The notes under the pieces: model-generated | What the model was told of the DNA's origin: nothing | Databases searched by the model: none | The model's input: the letters and a program-made list of their open reading frames with translations, nothing else | Position numbers and translations under genes: made by a program | From: Heterobasidion occidentale | Lineage: Eukaryota > Basidiomycota > Agaricomycetes > Russulales > Bondarzewiaceae | Length of the DNA stretch: 64,000 nt | Assembly (NCBI GenBank): GCA_039111635.1 | Contig: JBCAQO010000002.1 | Location: forward strand, 1,922,001 to 1,986,000 | Reading direction: 5' to 3' | In this document: positions 12,801 through 23,600 of the stretch, piece after piece | How positions within the stretch are numbered: the stretch's first letter is position 1 | How the letters are laid out: every line of letters begins with the position of its first letter

Positions 12801-13977
12801 TGTCTACAATTTCTGGCTCTTCGGACCGGAGTCAAACAACGGCCGACTCGTCAAGGTGAACACCAACGGACACACAGGAGGGGAGCTTGAGGGGACGATG
12901 ATGCGGAGCTGGGTCAAAAACATCTTGATTTATGATCTGGTGAGTCGTGTTCAATTCCCGAGCGCTCTGTGCTAAATTTAATATCAAGGTGCGCGCGATG
13001 GAAGATCTAGAGGACAAGACAGAGGTAGACGAGGTGACCATCAAGAAGCTCCGCAATTATTTGAAGGGGATCAGAAGATCCATCGCACAAGGGGTTCTCT
13101 CCTTCACATGATCGCAAGTCGGGGGCAACGGGAAGAATCCATTGGTGAGTTGTCAGCTGCATGACGATGAAGTACAGCTGCCATGCGGAGGGTAATTTAT
13201 CACCCGGAATTCCCTTCTGTGGTTTGCCAAACTGACAGAGCTGCCGCCTTCATCTATGAAGTACAGCTGCCAGGCGGAGGGAAGCGCATCAACCTCAACA
13301 GCATTAAATTCAACAATAAGTCTATCTACATGGCAGTATTCGAGTATCTAAGAACCCTCTGGCAATCCGAGGTCAAGCTTGTTTCAAAAACAAGTTATTG
13401 GCGAGCCGGGGAGCCGTTTGTCGCGACCGAGGTCCGCTCCTTCTCCCACGTCATTGTTAACGGGACCCGTTTCGGTGCGTGTACCTCGCACCGAGGGAAA
13501 GGAACCTCGTTCGCCTTCATCGACGGTCGCGTTGCCGTGCGCATACAATATCTTCTCTTTGTGAAGCACGACCGGCGTGATTCAACCAAACCCTCCTTGT
13601 CGACGACGTTTGCGGTGGTTGAACGCTTCAAGAACGACAATCTGCCGGATATGCCGTGGACAAAAAAGTAAGGAATGATGATGTCTTCTCGTACTAACCT
13701 TTGCCGAGCATGAAATTACCAAAAGGCACACCGACCTCGGGATCTTCACCTGGAACTTCAATGAATTTTGGGACCCCGAAATTATTTCAATATCAAGACT
13801 CTGCGGCCTGTTTGCTCTCGTTGACGTTCCTCTCCGTGGCCAACGCCGCGCGTGGGTCACAATGTCATTGGACCATGTGAGCAATCCCCTCTTTGTCGCT
13901 GTTTTTTAATCACCCAAGATCGGGCACAGTTGACACAAGAACCCGACACATTCAACCTTGATTCAGACGACGAGTGA
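9826..13977 (+). pseudogene. Degenerate Tnp2/DUF4218-like transposase of element 2
   Basis: Starts MSSSISKPEPLYEECPCERC, with an N-terminal Cys motif, then an acidic region (DNDETTEDWLDIDKDPLF). The core has landmarks of the fungal Tnp2-like family: 'DPNQFIVYYFLCSICWALHH' with a CxxxGC zinc-binding pair, 'DDVHWVMGDITDGWGW', 'STGAIYITILNNPRAKRYL', 'GLRGITSEDFMCTFC', 'SPIDFMHAIFLGEVKHIV', then the DUF4218-like 'NTNGHTGGELEGTMMRSW'. The C-terminal part (13267 on) has 'LPGGGKRINLNS', 'VIVNGTRFGACTSH', 'MPWTKKHTDLGIFTWNF' and ends DNAQL-like 'FNLDSDDE', stop 13975-13977. About ten introns fit. An in-frame TGA at 11010-11012 falls inside a conserved stretch (MIQ-stop-FLLRPGKYEEF), as expected from CGA to TGA. 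A second stop at 13109 can be avoided by an alternative intron. The copy is therefore probably inactive. Confidence 0.8.
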
Positions 13978-14041
13978 TCAAGAAAAGGCAAGCACAGCGT
14001 ACGTTACAAGATTGATCAAGAAAAGCCGAGCGCGGCGTGCA

Positions 14042-16655
14042 TTACATCTCTCCCTCAGGTGAGTCCCCCTCAAACTGCGAGAACCTCTCAGCCTCTTCCC
14101 AAGGATCCGCGATGTGATATTCTCCAGGTTCTGCATACATATCCTCATCGCCCTCCGAATCTCCCTCAACTTCCCCTCGCAGTTCCTGCCCGACCTCTTG
14201 GATGCGCAGCGGAGTATCGTTTCCCGGATGACTCGCAAGCCAATACGGATCAATCATGGTGCGAGGAATTCTTCCCTTCCCTTTTTTCTTGTTCATTGGT
14301 ATGTCCTTCTCCCTCGGAGTCCCCCGCAAACGCGTGTGTGTGCTGGTGCTGTCTGCGACTAACTGATCGATCTCCTCCAGGACATCATTCACCTGGCGAG
14401 GGGAAGACATTCAATATTCCCACTCAATCTCTTAATTTAGACTTACCTCACATGCACGATACAATGGAGGGCGTGACACATATGTCCTCTGTGATGCAGG
14501 TTTGCGCCGTGGCCGTTTGAGACGGCCGGTCGGTACATTCCGACTGATAGGACCATCATCATCGGTGTCTGGGTCTACTGCAGGTACCCCCCCCTCTCCG
14601 GTAAGCATCTCTTCCTCAGACTCATCGGTGGACTGATACATAGTTTCACCTATGAATGCCCACTCAGGACCGGCTGCGTCAGGGACGTCCCCGCGATACT
14701 TGTTGCGCGCGGTCGCTTTCTGCACATTCACAAGGTAAGCACGGAACTTTTTGCATCATGATTCGTATTTGACTAACCTTTAACTTCCGCGTGTTTCTGC
14801 GCTGCTTCTGCCTCACGATCAACTGATCAACCTCTGGCTTCTTCGACTTCTTGTAGGCTTTGACCCAACTTGAAAAGGTAACATGCAACGCGTTCAAGAG
14901 CGTAGGCATTGGAACCTGCTCCAATTCCTCTTGTTTCGCATTTCGGTTCCATCGCGCGCCGTCATTTTGGATCGCATCAGCGACATATCTGGCCCACCCT
15001 GACTCGTTGGCAGACCACGGGTCAGTCCATCCCGGTCGCAACACTCTGTTGAGTTCTCCTCGATCACTCATGATTTTTGTCCAGTACTCACGCTCCCCTT
15101 TTTTGTTGATAGGGAGAGGTTCCGGGAGGACCGTGCTATCCCGTGCGATATCCATCCAATCATAGCACATATTCCGTATGGTCATCTGATGCCACCCGGG
15201 CACCGTTCTCCGTAAGTGCCAAGGCTGCTACCGGATATGAATGACTCACCGACAGGATCGTGTTGCGGACCCCTCCGACTTCCCCTACGTCTTGCCTGTC
15301 CGACCCCCTCTTCATCTCCGCCTTGAAGGCGTCCATCTCCGCCATCCAGTCAGTCATTTCCTGCCTCATACTTTCTAGCTTGCCCTCCAGCTCATTGTTC
15401 TTGGCGTTGGCCTTTGCTAACTCTCCACGCAAGATTTTGATATCCTGGCTCATGGAGTCTACGAGAACGCTGGGAACCTCGTCGACCACATCCTTCACCC
15501 TCGAAACATCGAACTCAAGTTGCGCAATTCTGTCCTGTAAGTGTTTCACTAGAGATCCTTTCCTATCTATTTGCATTCACACTCAGTTGCTCATTCATTT
15601 ACACTCAAGGAGAAAGGCTCACCTTCATTCATCGGAGCCAGCGAGGGCTCGCGCGTCGCTGCGCGCACCGCCCCTGCGCTCGTTCCACGAGGCATCCCTC
15701 TGAGAGGTGTTAGTGCACGACCCATGCCCAGTGCCGGTGACCTGCCAGGCTGGGAGAACGGCGCTCGATCCTGGCTCAGCAGGGGACCTAGTTGAGAACT
15801 CCCTCGTGCATGCCCCTGTGTACCCTGTCCAGCGTCCCGAGCTGGAACTCCTGACGCTTGACTCGATAGTCCTGACCCCGACTGCGCACGCTGGCGTACT
15901 CCCAGAGACCGTGCCTCGACCGTCGACACTCCGAAGGATGCTGATTCAGGTGTGGGTTCCCGATGATGTGGCGGCTGCGAGGGGGTGAGCTCGCGCGCAC
16001 TCGTTGACGCGTGAGCAGCAAGAACGGAAAGAAGGGTGGGTGTCGGATGCGTGCGTGTAATGGCTGGAAAATTCGGCGCAGGAATGCGCGTTGGGGGAGC
16101 AGCCTTTGATGGAGGTGAGCCTTGCCTGCTGACGGGGGGTGACCCCACGATGAGCTTAACCTTCGGCAGCTTGCGCTTTGGAATAGGTGCTGCAGCAACA
16201 TCAGCAACATCAGCAACATCAGCAACATCAGCAACATCAGCAACATCAGCAACATCAGCAACATCAGCAACATCAGCAACATCAGCAACATCAGCAACAT
16301 CAGCAACATCAGCAACATCAGATGAAGCTGCAACAACATTCGAGGCTGCAGCAACAGCAGCAGCAAGATCCGATGCTGCTCCCTCTCCCGCTGCAACAAC
16401 GACACCCGATGCTCGCCCTGGAGGGGCATTGTCCAAAATATCCCGTCTTTCGGTGAGTTCAGTCTCGTGGCCATAGGTCTTGCACTGACCTTTTTTTGGG
16501 AGCGGTGTCTTAAACAGGTCCTTTTTTCGAGGCGCGGGTTTCTCTGTCACCGAAGCGGCGCGCTGACGCGTGCCCCTTGTCTGTGAATTCATGGGGCCTT
16601 CGACACGACGCTTCTTTGGGTCATCACGACATGGTGACGGTGGAACTCGGTCCAT
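14042..16655 (-). CDS. Second gene of element 2, unknown accessory protein
   Basis: Convergent to the transposase and ending 64 bp from it (stop at 14044-14042). The first in-frame ATG is at 16655 (MDRVPPSPCRDDPKKRR); an upstream exon is possible. The N-terminal half is low complexity: basic and proline-rich, with a (DVA)n run encoded by a 9-bp repeat. Splicing at about 15616-15560 leads into a coiled coil (GSLVKHLQDRIAQLEFDVSRVKD ... KSNELEGK-type heptads). Then comes a globular part ('WHQMTIRNMCYDWMDIARD', 'LRPGWTDPWSANESGWARYV', 'LHVTFSSWVKAYKKSKKPE') and an acidic tail (EGDSEGDEDMYAEPGEY, end DSPEGEM). By analogy with plant CACTA elements it could be the DNA-binding partner of the transposase, but I do not recognise a domain. 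Intron edges around 15200 are uncertain. Confidence 0.6.
16192..16322. repeat. 9-bp tandem repeat (AGCAACATC)n
   Basis: About 14 perfect head-to-tail copies of a 9-mer. Read on the minus strand they encode Asp-Val-Ala over and over inside the second gene of element 2. Perfect copies suggest recent expansion, and the length is likely to vary between copies. Confidence 0.95.
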
Positions 16656-17205
16656 GGCACGCTGAGCGGGTAGTTCAAGCACCTGCGGGGCGATAACGGA
16701 AGGTTGCTCGGGCTGCTTGGTACGTGCCCTTGTTTCTGGCGGGATTGTGAACCTTGGTACTGATTAATGGCACCTCGCAGTGTGTGTTTCGAGCTGTGGG
16801 ACTCGGACGAGTGAGCGGGGTGAGGAGGTGGTGCGCGCGCTGTTTGCACCGCCGCCGTTGTCCTTGTGAGCAGGATCTTCCGGCAGGGATTCGCACCTGA
16901 TATTTCATGGGTGGAATGTCTTATGGATCGTCGCGTTTTGCCTTGGTGATCCTCGTATAGCCTCCAATGGGTTTATTGAATTTCACTAATATTTAAATAC
17001 ATTTTATGGATATTTATATACCGCTTTCAAAGCGGTAAATGATCGATATTGAGCTTTAATCAACCAACAAAATACCGTGAATATACCCGTGATATACCAT
17101 GAATATTCCCTGCCTCGAATATCCCCAGGGGATATTCGAGGGATCTTGTGACTTTACCTCGAATATACCACGAATGTACCGAGGGAGGGTCTGGGGATAT
17201 TCGCG

Positions 17206-17273
17206 GTATATTCGAGGTATGTTGCTAATATACCACGGATATCCCCAGGGGATATTCGGGGCAATCTCCGGTG
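17206..17273. repeat. Right terminal inverted repeat of element 2
   Basis: Partner of the left repeat; ends ...GGGGCAATCTCCGGTG. The preceding 160 bp (from about 17060) also match element 1's right end (about 9080-9294) at high but not full identity. Confidence 0.75.
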
Positions 17274-17541
17274 CACGTGGTGTTCTGCTGCCGAAAATGC
17301 AATCGGTGCGTACCAGGCACCCTCTGGCAGTCCCCAGACAGCCCCAGACAGCCAGTGCGGATCTGTCAACTAGAGGGTGATATCCAATACTTACCCCACA
17401 TGTGCATTAAATACCTACAGGAATCGGCAGGAGCTCTGCCAGAGCACCTGCAAGTGTGACCGCAGGAGTTCTGTTTGCGTACTTGACCCCGAGGCGGTTT
17501 CACCAAGGGGGCAAAAGGCTAATCAAAAATAGCTGCCACTC
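17274..17541. repeat. 268-bp direct repeat, right copy
   Basis: Exact copy of 9295-9562. It begins directly after the right end of element 2 and runs into the upstream region of the GH13 gene, where the match stops at ...GCCACTC. This copy continues into unique host sequence, so it is probably the original one. Confidence 0.97.
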
Positions 17542-17820
17542 GCCGACGGAACGGTTGCATGGCTTCGGTGTACACATGATCCAAACATCAAGAAATACAT
17601 ATGGCCTCGCCTCAGACTCTCCTGGCAGGGCCTTTTTCACCTCTTGCACACTCTCTCCCAACGTCTCTGCCAACACGGTACACCGTCGCAAGCGCAGTCC
17701 GTGCTGGTCAAGGGCCCCTTCAGCCTCTCCCTCTCTTTTACGCTCTCTAATATCAGACTTAGTCACCTCCCCCGACATCACACTCATTTTTTAGCCTCGG
17801 CGTACCCTTGCCGGCTCATA

Positions 17821-20257
17821 ATGCATGCTCTTGCTGCGTCGTTCGTTCTCTCCCTCATGGGCTCTGCATTCGCCGCAACCGCGGCCGAATGGAGAGGCCG
17901 GTCTATATACCAGTACGCACCTTCGCTCACCTTCCTCAACCGAAGCTCCCGTCGCTCTAACAGCCGCGCAGAATAATCACGGACCGTTACGCTCTCCCCG
18001 CCGGGGCAAATACTAATGCATGTGATCCCGGCCAGCAGACCTGGTGCGGAGGAACGTGGAATACCATCCGCGAAAACCTGGAATACATCCAAGATGCTGG
18101 GTTCACCGCTAGTGAGTGCCGCTCACCGCTGTCCTGCCCGCTGACCGTGATTGAGAGAATTTTACGCGCATATAGTCTGGATTAGTCCCGTCTCCCAAAA
18201 CTACGAAGGCCCGCGCACTGCGTACGGCGATCCCTACCACGGCTACTGGGTCGCAGATGCAACCAAGCTCAACAGTCGTTACGGCACTTCCGACGATTTG
18301 AAGGCGCTATCCGCCGAACTGCACCGCCGTAACATGTGAGCAGACCTGTCCCCTTGGCGTTCTCGCCGCTGAAGCTTCCATCTTTCAAAGGTTTCTGATG
18401 GTCGACGTTGTTGCCAATAACGTGATGGCAACATCGACGACGCCTGATTTGTCCACGTACATGTTCAAGGATCAGGTCGGTTGCATGCATGCATGTTCGC
18501 GTACAAGCCGCATGCTGAAACGTTTGACAAGTCCCAATATCACCCGTATTGTCCCGTGGATTGGAACAACATCACAAGCATTCAAGAATGCTGGCTTGGC
18601 GACACCAAGGTCGCACTGCCTGACGTGAACACCGAAGACCCGGCAGTGATATCTGCCTATGGAGAATGGATTCAGTCTCTTGTTCAAGAGTATGGGATCG
18701 ATGGTCTGCGCATCGATGGTGAGCATTTCTCGGCGTGTATTCCTCACCGTACCAACTGACAGCAATATTCTAGCCGCGAAGTAAGCACTTGAATCCTCTG
18801 CTTCCATCGTGACTCGTCAGCTTTTTTTTTCAGACACGTGAAACCAGAATTTTGGCCGCAATTTTGTGGCAAAGCTGGCGTATTTTGCATGGGCGAGGTC
18901 TTCGGTGACGATGTCGCGTAAGTGCATCGCGACTCACTTGTCGCGCGCATCCCTTCTCTGACGTTCGATGAAAGTCTGGCCTCCACGTACCAGAACTCGA
19001 TGGACTCCATCCTGAACTACCCGATGTACGATGCCCTCGTGCAAGGCTTTAGCATTCCGGGTCCAGGAAACATGTCGGCCGTCACGCTCATGCTTCAGCA
19101 ATTGCAGAGGAGCATGAAGGCAAGTGGATACATTCGAAGCGTGTTTTGTCCTTGCTTAATATTACCTCTGTAGGACACTTCCGTTTTAGGCAACTTCTTG
19201 GAGAACCAGGATCTTCCTCGCTGGCATAATCTTTCCGTCGATCCTCAATCGCTTTAGTGAGCATATATCCCTACTCGGAATTTGGTCGCCAGATTCGGTG
19301 TGCTAAACGGATGACAGCAATGCGATGGCCTTTAATTTTATGTCGGTGAGCAGTCTTCTTCATCTTTGCTCAAGTGAATCACTAAGTTGGTGCTTTTCTC
19401 AGGATGGGTATGTGTCGAGAATCTTTCCGCCAAGGGTGCGGCTGATCTACGAGCAGCATTCCGATCGTCTACTATGGCCAGGAGCAGAGTCTTAGCGGTG
19501 CTGCTGATCCTGTATGTGCATCCGTGACATGACCTGCCATCTACTGAGCACTCGTTTTCCTAGTTCAACCGTGAAGCTTTGTGGCCGACAGGTTACCAGA
19601 AGACTACGGCGTACAATATGACTGCCACTCTTAACCAGGCACGTAGACTGAATTGCCATCCGTGTTTCTGGGCGTCCATTGTGTCCTCTTTTGCTCACGT
19701 CGATTATTGCAGCTCCGCAACTATCTCGTTCAGACGAGCTGGTTGAACTCCACAACGCAAGTTTTGACGACCGAGCCTGATGGCATTTCTATCATGAGAG
19801 GAAACGTCATCACAATTTTGACGAACATTGGTTCGCCGGTGCGCATTGTTCAATCGCCCTCGATTAACATTGTCAGACTCACGACGGGCATGGCCAGCCG
19901 GCGAACATCAGCATCAAGGCATACACGCCTTGGGACAATAGTTTCGCTTCCACAGAGTAAGTCCTTCATTTATACGCTGACACAATCCCTAAACCACTCT
20001 GCACCCTCAGCATTTTCACGTGCACCCAATGGGCCGTTGGTAGCAATGGAACGGTGGAAGTTGAGTACACCAAGGGCGGTGTTCCCGTCATCCTGGTACC
20101 AGATGCGATCTTGAAGGGCGCTGCAATGTGCAAGTACGCGCCTCAAATTACACAACAGGCACAATCTGCGCAGAGTAACGATGCCGCGTTGTGGAGTCCC
20201 CGGCTCTTCGCCATTTCGATTTGTTTGTTCTCCGGGTTATTGGCACTTTATCAATAG
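17821..20257 (+). CDS. Secreted, GPI-anchor-type GH13 enzyme (alpha-amylase family / alpha-glucanotransferase)
   Basis: Start MHALAASFVLSLMGSAFA is a signal peptide. About 14 short introns split a complete GH13 domain: 'SIYQIITDRYA', 'YIQDAGFTAIWISP', 'GYWVADATKLNSRYGT', 'KSQYHPYCPVDW'-like region, catalytic Asp in 'DGLRIDAAKHV' (nucleophile), catalytic Glu in 'CMGEVFGDD', third Asp in 'FLENQDLPR', then 'GIPIVYYGQEQSLSG'. The C-terminus has a Ser/Asn-rich linker and a hydrophobic tail (LFAISICLFSGLLALYQ), as for GPI attachment. Region I reads VVANN where amylases have VVANH, and region IV reads ENQD where they have ENHD. Loss of these two substrate-binding histidines is described for Aspergillus AgtA-type glucanotransferases. 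I therefore infer a cell-wall alpha-glucan transferase more than a starch-degrading amylase. Two introns use GC donors (19120, 19639). Stop is at 20255. Confidence 0.88.
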
Positions 20258-20675
20258 GGGAAGGGTTTGAATAGGTTTGTACATCGTTTCTAGGTAGTTC
20301 TGTATTATCGGATGATACCACACAGCATTGATGGTTAATGGGAGGTTATTTGAAGCAGACCGTGAGCCTTGCGAACGAGTCAACAGGTTTCCATGAGTCC
20401 GGCGACTACCACTAGGACCCGTACTATTACAAGCAACGTGGCCCTTAGAGCTTAGCCACTCGAATTGAAGCGGAGATTGGAAATGAGTGCAGACAGTCCG
20501 CGCGTAGGTGCACACGGCGGAGAGCCTGAGTAGCCTTTGACACTGTGCTCGCCGTCATAGACGGCCTGCGTCTCTTTCTCAGCCTTACGGACCCCCCTTC
20601 TTAACCATAAAAGTGACTTCTGGCAGCGGAGGAGGTGGTCGACGCACGGAGGCTCCAGCTGCACCAACCCCCGTC
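20258..20675. other. Intergenic region
   Basis: About 420 bp between two plus-strand genes. Should hold the 3' end of the GH13 transcript and the NOT1 promoter. I see no repeat or RNA gene. Confidence 0.4.
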
Positions 20676-23600
20676 ATGGACAACCCTCCGAACAACAACA
20701 TACATACGATCGTCAAGGCTCAAATCGTTTTTCTTCTCTCCACTCTCACCGAAGACAACTTCGAGCGAAATCAAGCCGAGATCCGCTCGGTACGTGCCTC
20801 TTGCTCTTTTCGCACTGCTTTTGCCTACGACACGCGACCTTACCGCCTTCTTTTACCACCCGCTGCAGCTGTCCGAACAGCATGGGATCGAAACATACCT
20901 CCACTTCATACGCCGCCTCATAGCCCACTCCCAGTCTCGACTCCTCTCGACTGCCGCGCTCTCCGCGCTCGATACCTCAACTTCGCTCACGTTCCGTTTA
21001 CTTGTTCAAGAAACACAGCGTCTTGCGCGCGACCCTTTCCTCGCGGATCGTTTTAGAGATGGGCTCGATCGGGGCGAAGGGGATATATTTCGGCACTTCG
21101 ACCTCGTGCGATTTGCGGATCGTATAGGCCTGCGCCCGCTCGAGCGGCTCGTGCTGGCGTCGTCCATTGTGTCTGCGCCCACGCGGAGGGAGCTCTCTCA
21201 ACAGGCGTCTACCATCATACGTGTAGACTTTGAGAATGCCGTGCTATCCCTGTGTCAGCACCCTTCCTTCGATCACGCGGACTTGTCGCCATCGCAGGTC
21301 GCGAAGTTGTTGTCAAACCTTCTTGTCGCGCCGTCGCTCGAGTCGCCGACGCTGGACGCGACCCAGAGACAGGCGCTGATCGCAGCGGCACAGGCGAAGT
21401 ATGGGTCAGAGACGGTTGCGCCCATGTTGCACCAGATATTTCCGCGTTTGAGGTAGGAATGCTTCGATTATCACACCGGTCTTCTCGAAATAACGTTTGT
21501 TCAAGTCTACCGCCGGGCACGACCCTCGTCCAGGCGTTCAATCAGTTTGGGCCCGAGATTACGAACGACGTAGATACTGTTCGCGCACTGTTGCTTCGGT
21601 TCGGTGTGTCCGACTCCAATCCTCCACGGGACGCCCAAGTCATCGAGTACATGTCGACGTTGGCTCGGCAAGCGGCGGAGGGCTCGACTCTAGGTGACGT
21701 TAATGCGTTTGTTAGAGCCCTAAGTAGCTATGTAAGCTGTCATCACTTCACTGGCTGGTCTGTATGTTGACGCTTTCCGCAGTCTGTCCCTTTGAACTGG
21801 GCCAATGCCATCAAAGCATTCGACATCCCGGATCGCAACGGTGTTGATACGGCGACTCTCAAGCTGCTGATTGCCATCTTGTTGAACAGTCCTCGCGAGG
21901 CTGAAGTACATGCCGTGACTGGTTTCTGGTCAATGTGGTCTAATTCCTTGTATCAATTACGCCTTCTGGACGCTCTCCTTTCTCTCCCAGCCGACACTTT
22001 TAATTTTGTTACGCTGCCTGGTCGACGAATTGTTACGATGGATGATGTTACTAACGCCAGCCCGACGATCAAGGCCCTTGCTGCGAACGTCCAGGGTCAT
22101 ACTTGGAACTCCTTGGATCTTTTCGAAGTGTTGGTCCGCCTGGCGGATTCGGACTCCGCTGATATAAGGAATTTCGTGCGGGAGATGTTGGACAAAGCAG
22201 TCCGCATAAGCGCGGAATTAGTTCACATGGGATTGCTTGAGGCTCCTGTAAGTACGGTTTCTCTACGATTAAAATGTTTGCTCTGACACATGTATTAGCA
22301 ATTGTCCTGGAACGAAATCCGGCTGGAATACTCTCAGAAGCTCCTCAATATGTTCTTGGCTGGACACCCTAATCACCAACTAGTCTTCATGCGAATCTGG
22401 CAGATTCAACCAACCTACCTCACCAACGCTTTCCGCGATTTCTATGAGGATAGTCCACTTAACATCACCAGAATCTTGGATGTTGCACAGGACCTAAAGG
22501 TAAGTGCATCCGTGGAGCATCGGCCGTTGTTACTCACGATATTTTCAGATTTTGGATGCTCTGCTAGATGTCCGGCCTTTCGCTTTTGCCCTTGATGTTG
22601 CGGCTTTGGCTTCTCGAAGAGAATATCTGAATCTCGACAAGTGGTTGGCAGACAATGTTACGGCGCATGGCGCGGACTTCCTCCACGACGTGATCGCGTT
22701 CTTAGACACAAAAATGGAGAGCGAGAAAGCAACCAGGGTCTCGGACCCGGCGGCTGAATCTCGGACCATGACGCTGAATCCATTGACGATCACCATATTT
22801 CTTCGCGTCCTCCGCAACAGGTGAGAAGTATGCTACTTGTTGTGCCGATATTCTACTCACGCGCTTGCGAGCAGTGCCAGTATCATGCACCCTAACGACG
22901 TCGACTATTGCCTTGAAGTCCGCAACGCCTGCCTCCAGATACACCCTCGCCTGATGAACTTGATTCCTGGCTCTGATGCCGAGCCAGGTTTCTCTGTGGT
23001 CACATATGCATCGGACATTGAGGTTGAGGTGGACGGTATCTTCAAGCAGATGTATGACGAACACATAACCATCGACGAGGTGATCGCCATGCTGCAGCGC
23101 AACAAGAACTCATCCAATTCCCGCGACCACGAAATCTTTTCTTGCATGCTCCACTTTCTCTTTGATGAGTATAAATTCTTCCAGACATGGTACCCTGCTC
23201 GGGAATTGGCTATGACTGGCTACCTATTCGGGTCCATCATCCAGTACGAACTCGTCGACTACATCCCACTTGGTATCGCCATCCGATATGTCATCGATGC
23301 CTTGAATTGCTCTCCGGAGACCAATCTTTTCAAGTTCGGTATTCAGGCGCTGTCGCGATTCGAATCCCGTCTCTCAGAGTGGCAGCCTCTATGCCAGGCT
23401 CTGCTCAGCATACCCCATCTGCTGGAAGCTCGCCCCGATCTTGTTGCTAGCATCCAGCGAGCCCTCGCCAACGCCAACGACAGCTCCGTTAACCCAGTGG
23501 ATATGAGAGCCTTTTCCACTGCTCCCACAGAACCCCCACCTGTATTTAATTCCATCAGACCCGATAAGTACGACGACGCCCTGGAGCCGCCTCCGGAAGA

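Larger units (their letters stand above)
9563..17273. mobile_element. CACTA/EnSpm-like DNA transposon (element 2)
   Basis: A 7.7-kb element with about 60-bp imperfect terminal inverted repeats: the left begins CACCGGACAATGCCCCC, and the reverse complement of the right begins CACCGGAGATTGCCCC. Beyond these are subterminal arrays of AATATACC-type motifs, the kind of repeated sites that accessory CACTA proteins bind. It carries two convergent genes, a Tnp2/DUF4218-like transposase (9826-13977, +) and a second element gene (about 16655-14042, -), separated by 64 bp. No 3-bp target duplication is seen (CTC at left, CAC at right); instead the element is bordered by 268-bp perfect direct repeats. 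Classification as CACTA-like rests on the CACCG ends, subterminal repeats and the transposase motifs. Confidence 0.8.

Noticed and set aside
15788..16476. Frames coding poly-(LLM), (SAT)n or (QQH)n over the 9-bp repeat
   Set aside because: All six frames are open across a 9-bp repeat; the minus-strand DVA frame joins to flanking coiled-coil and globular exons, the others do not.
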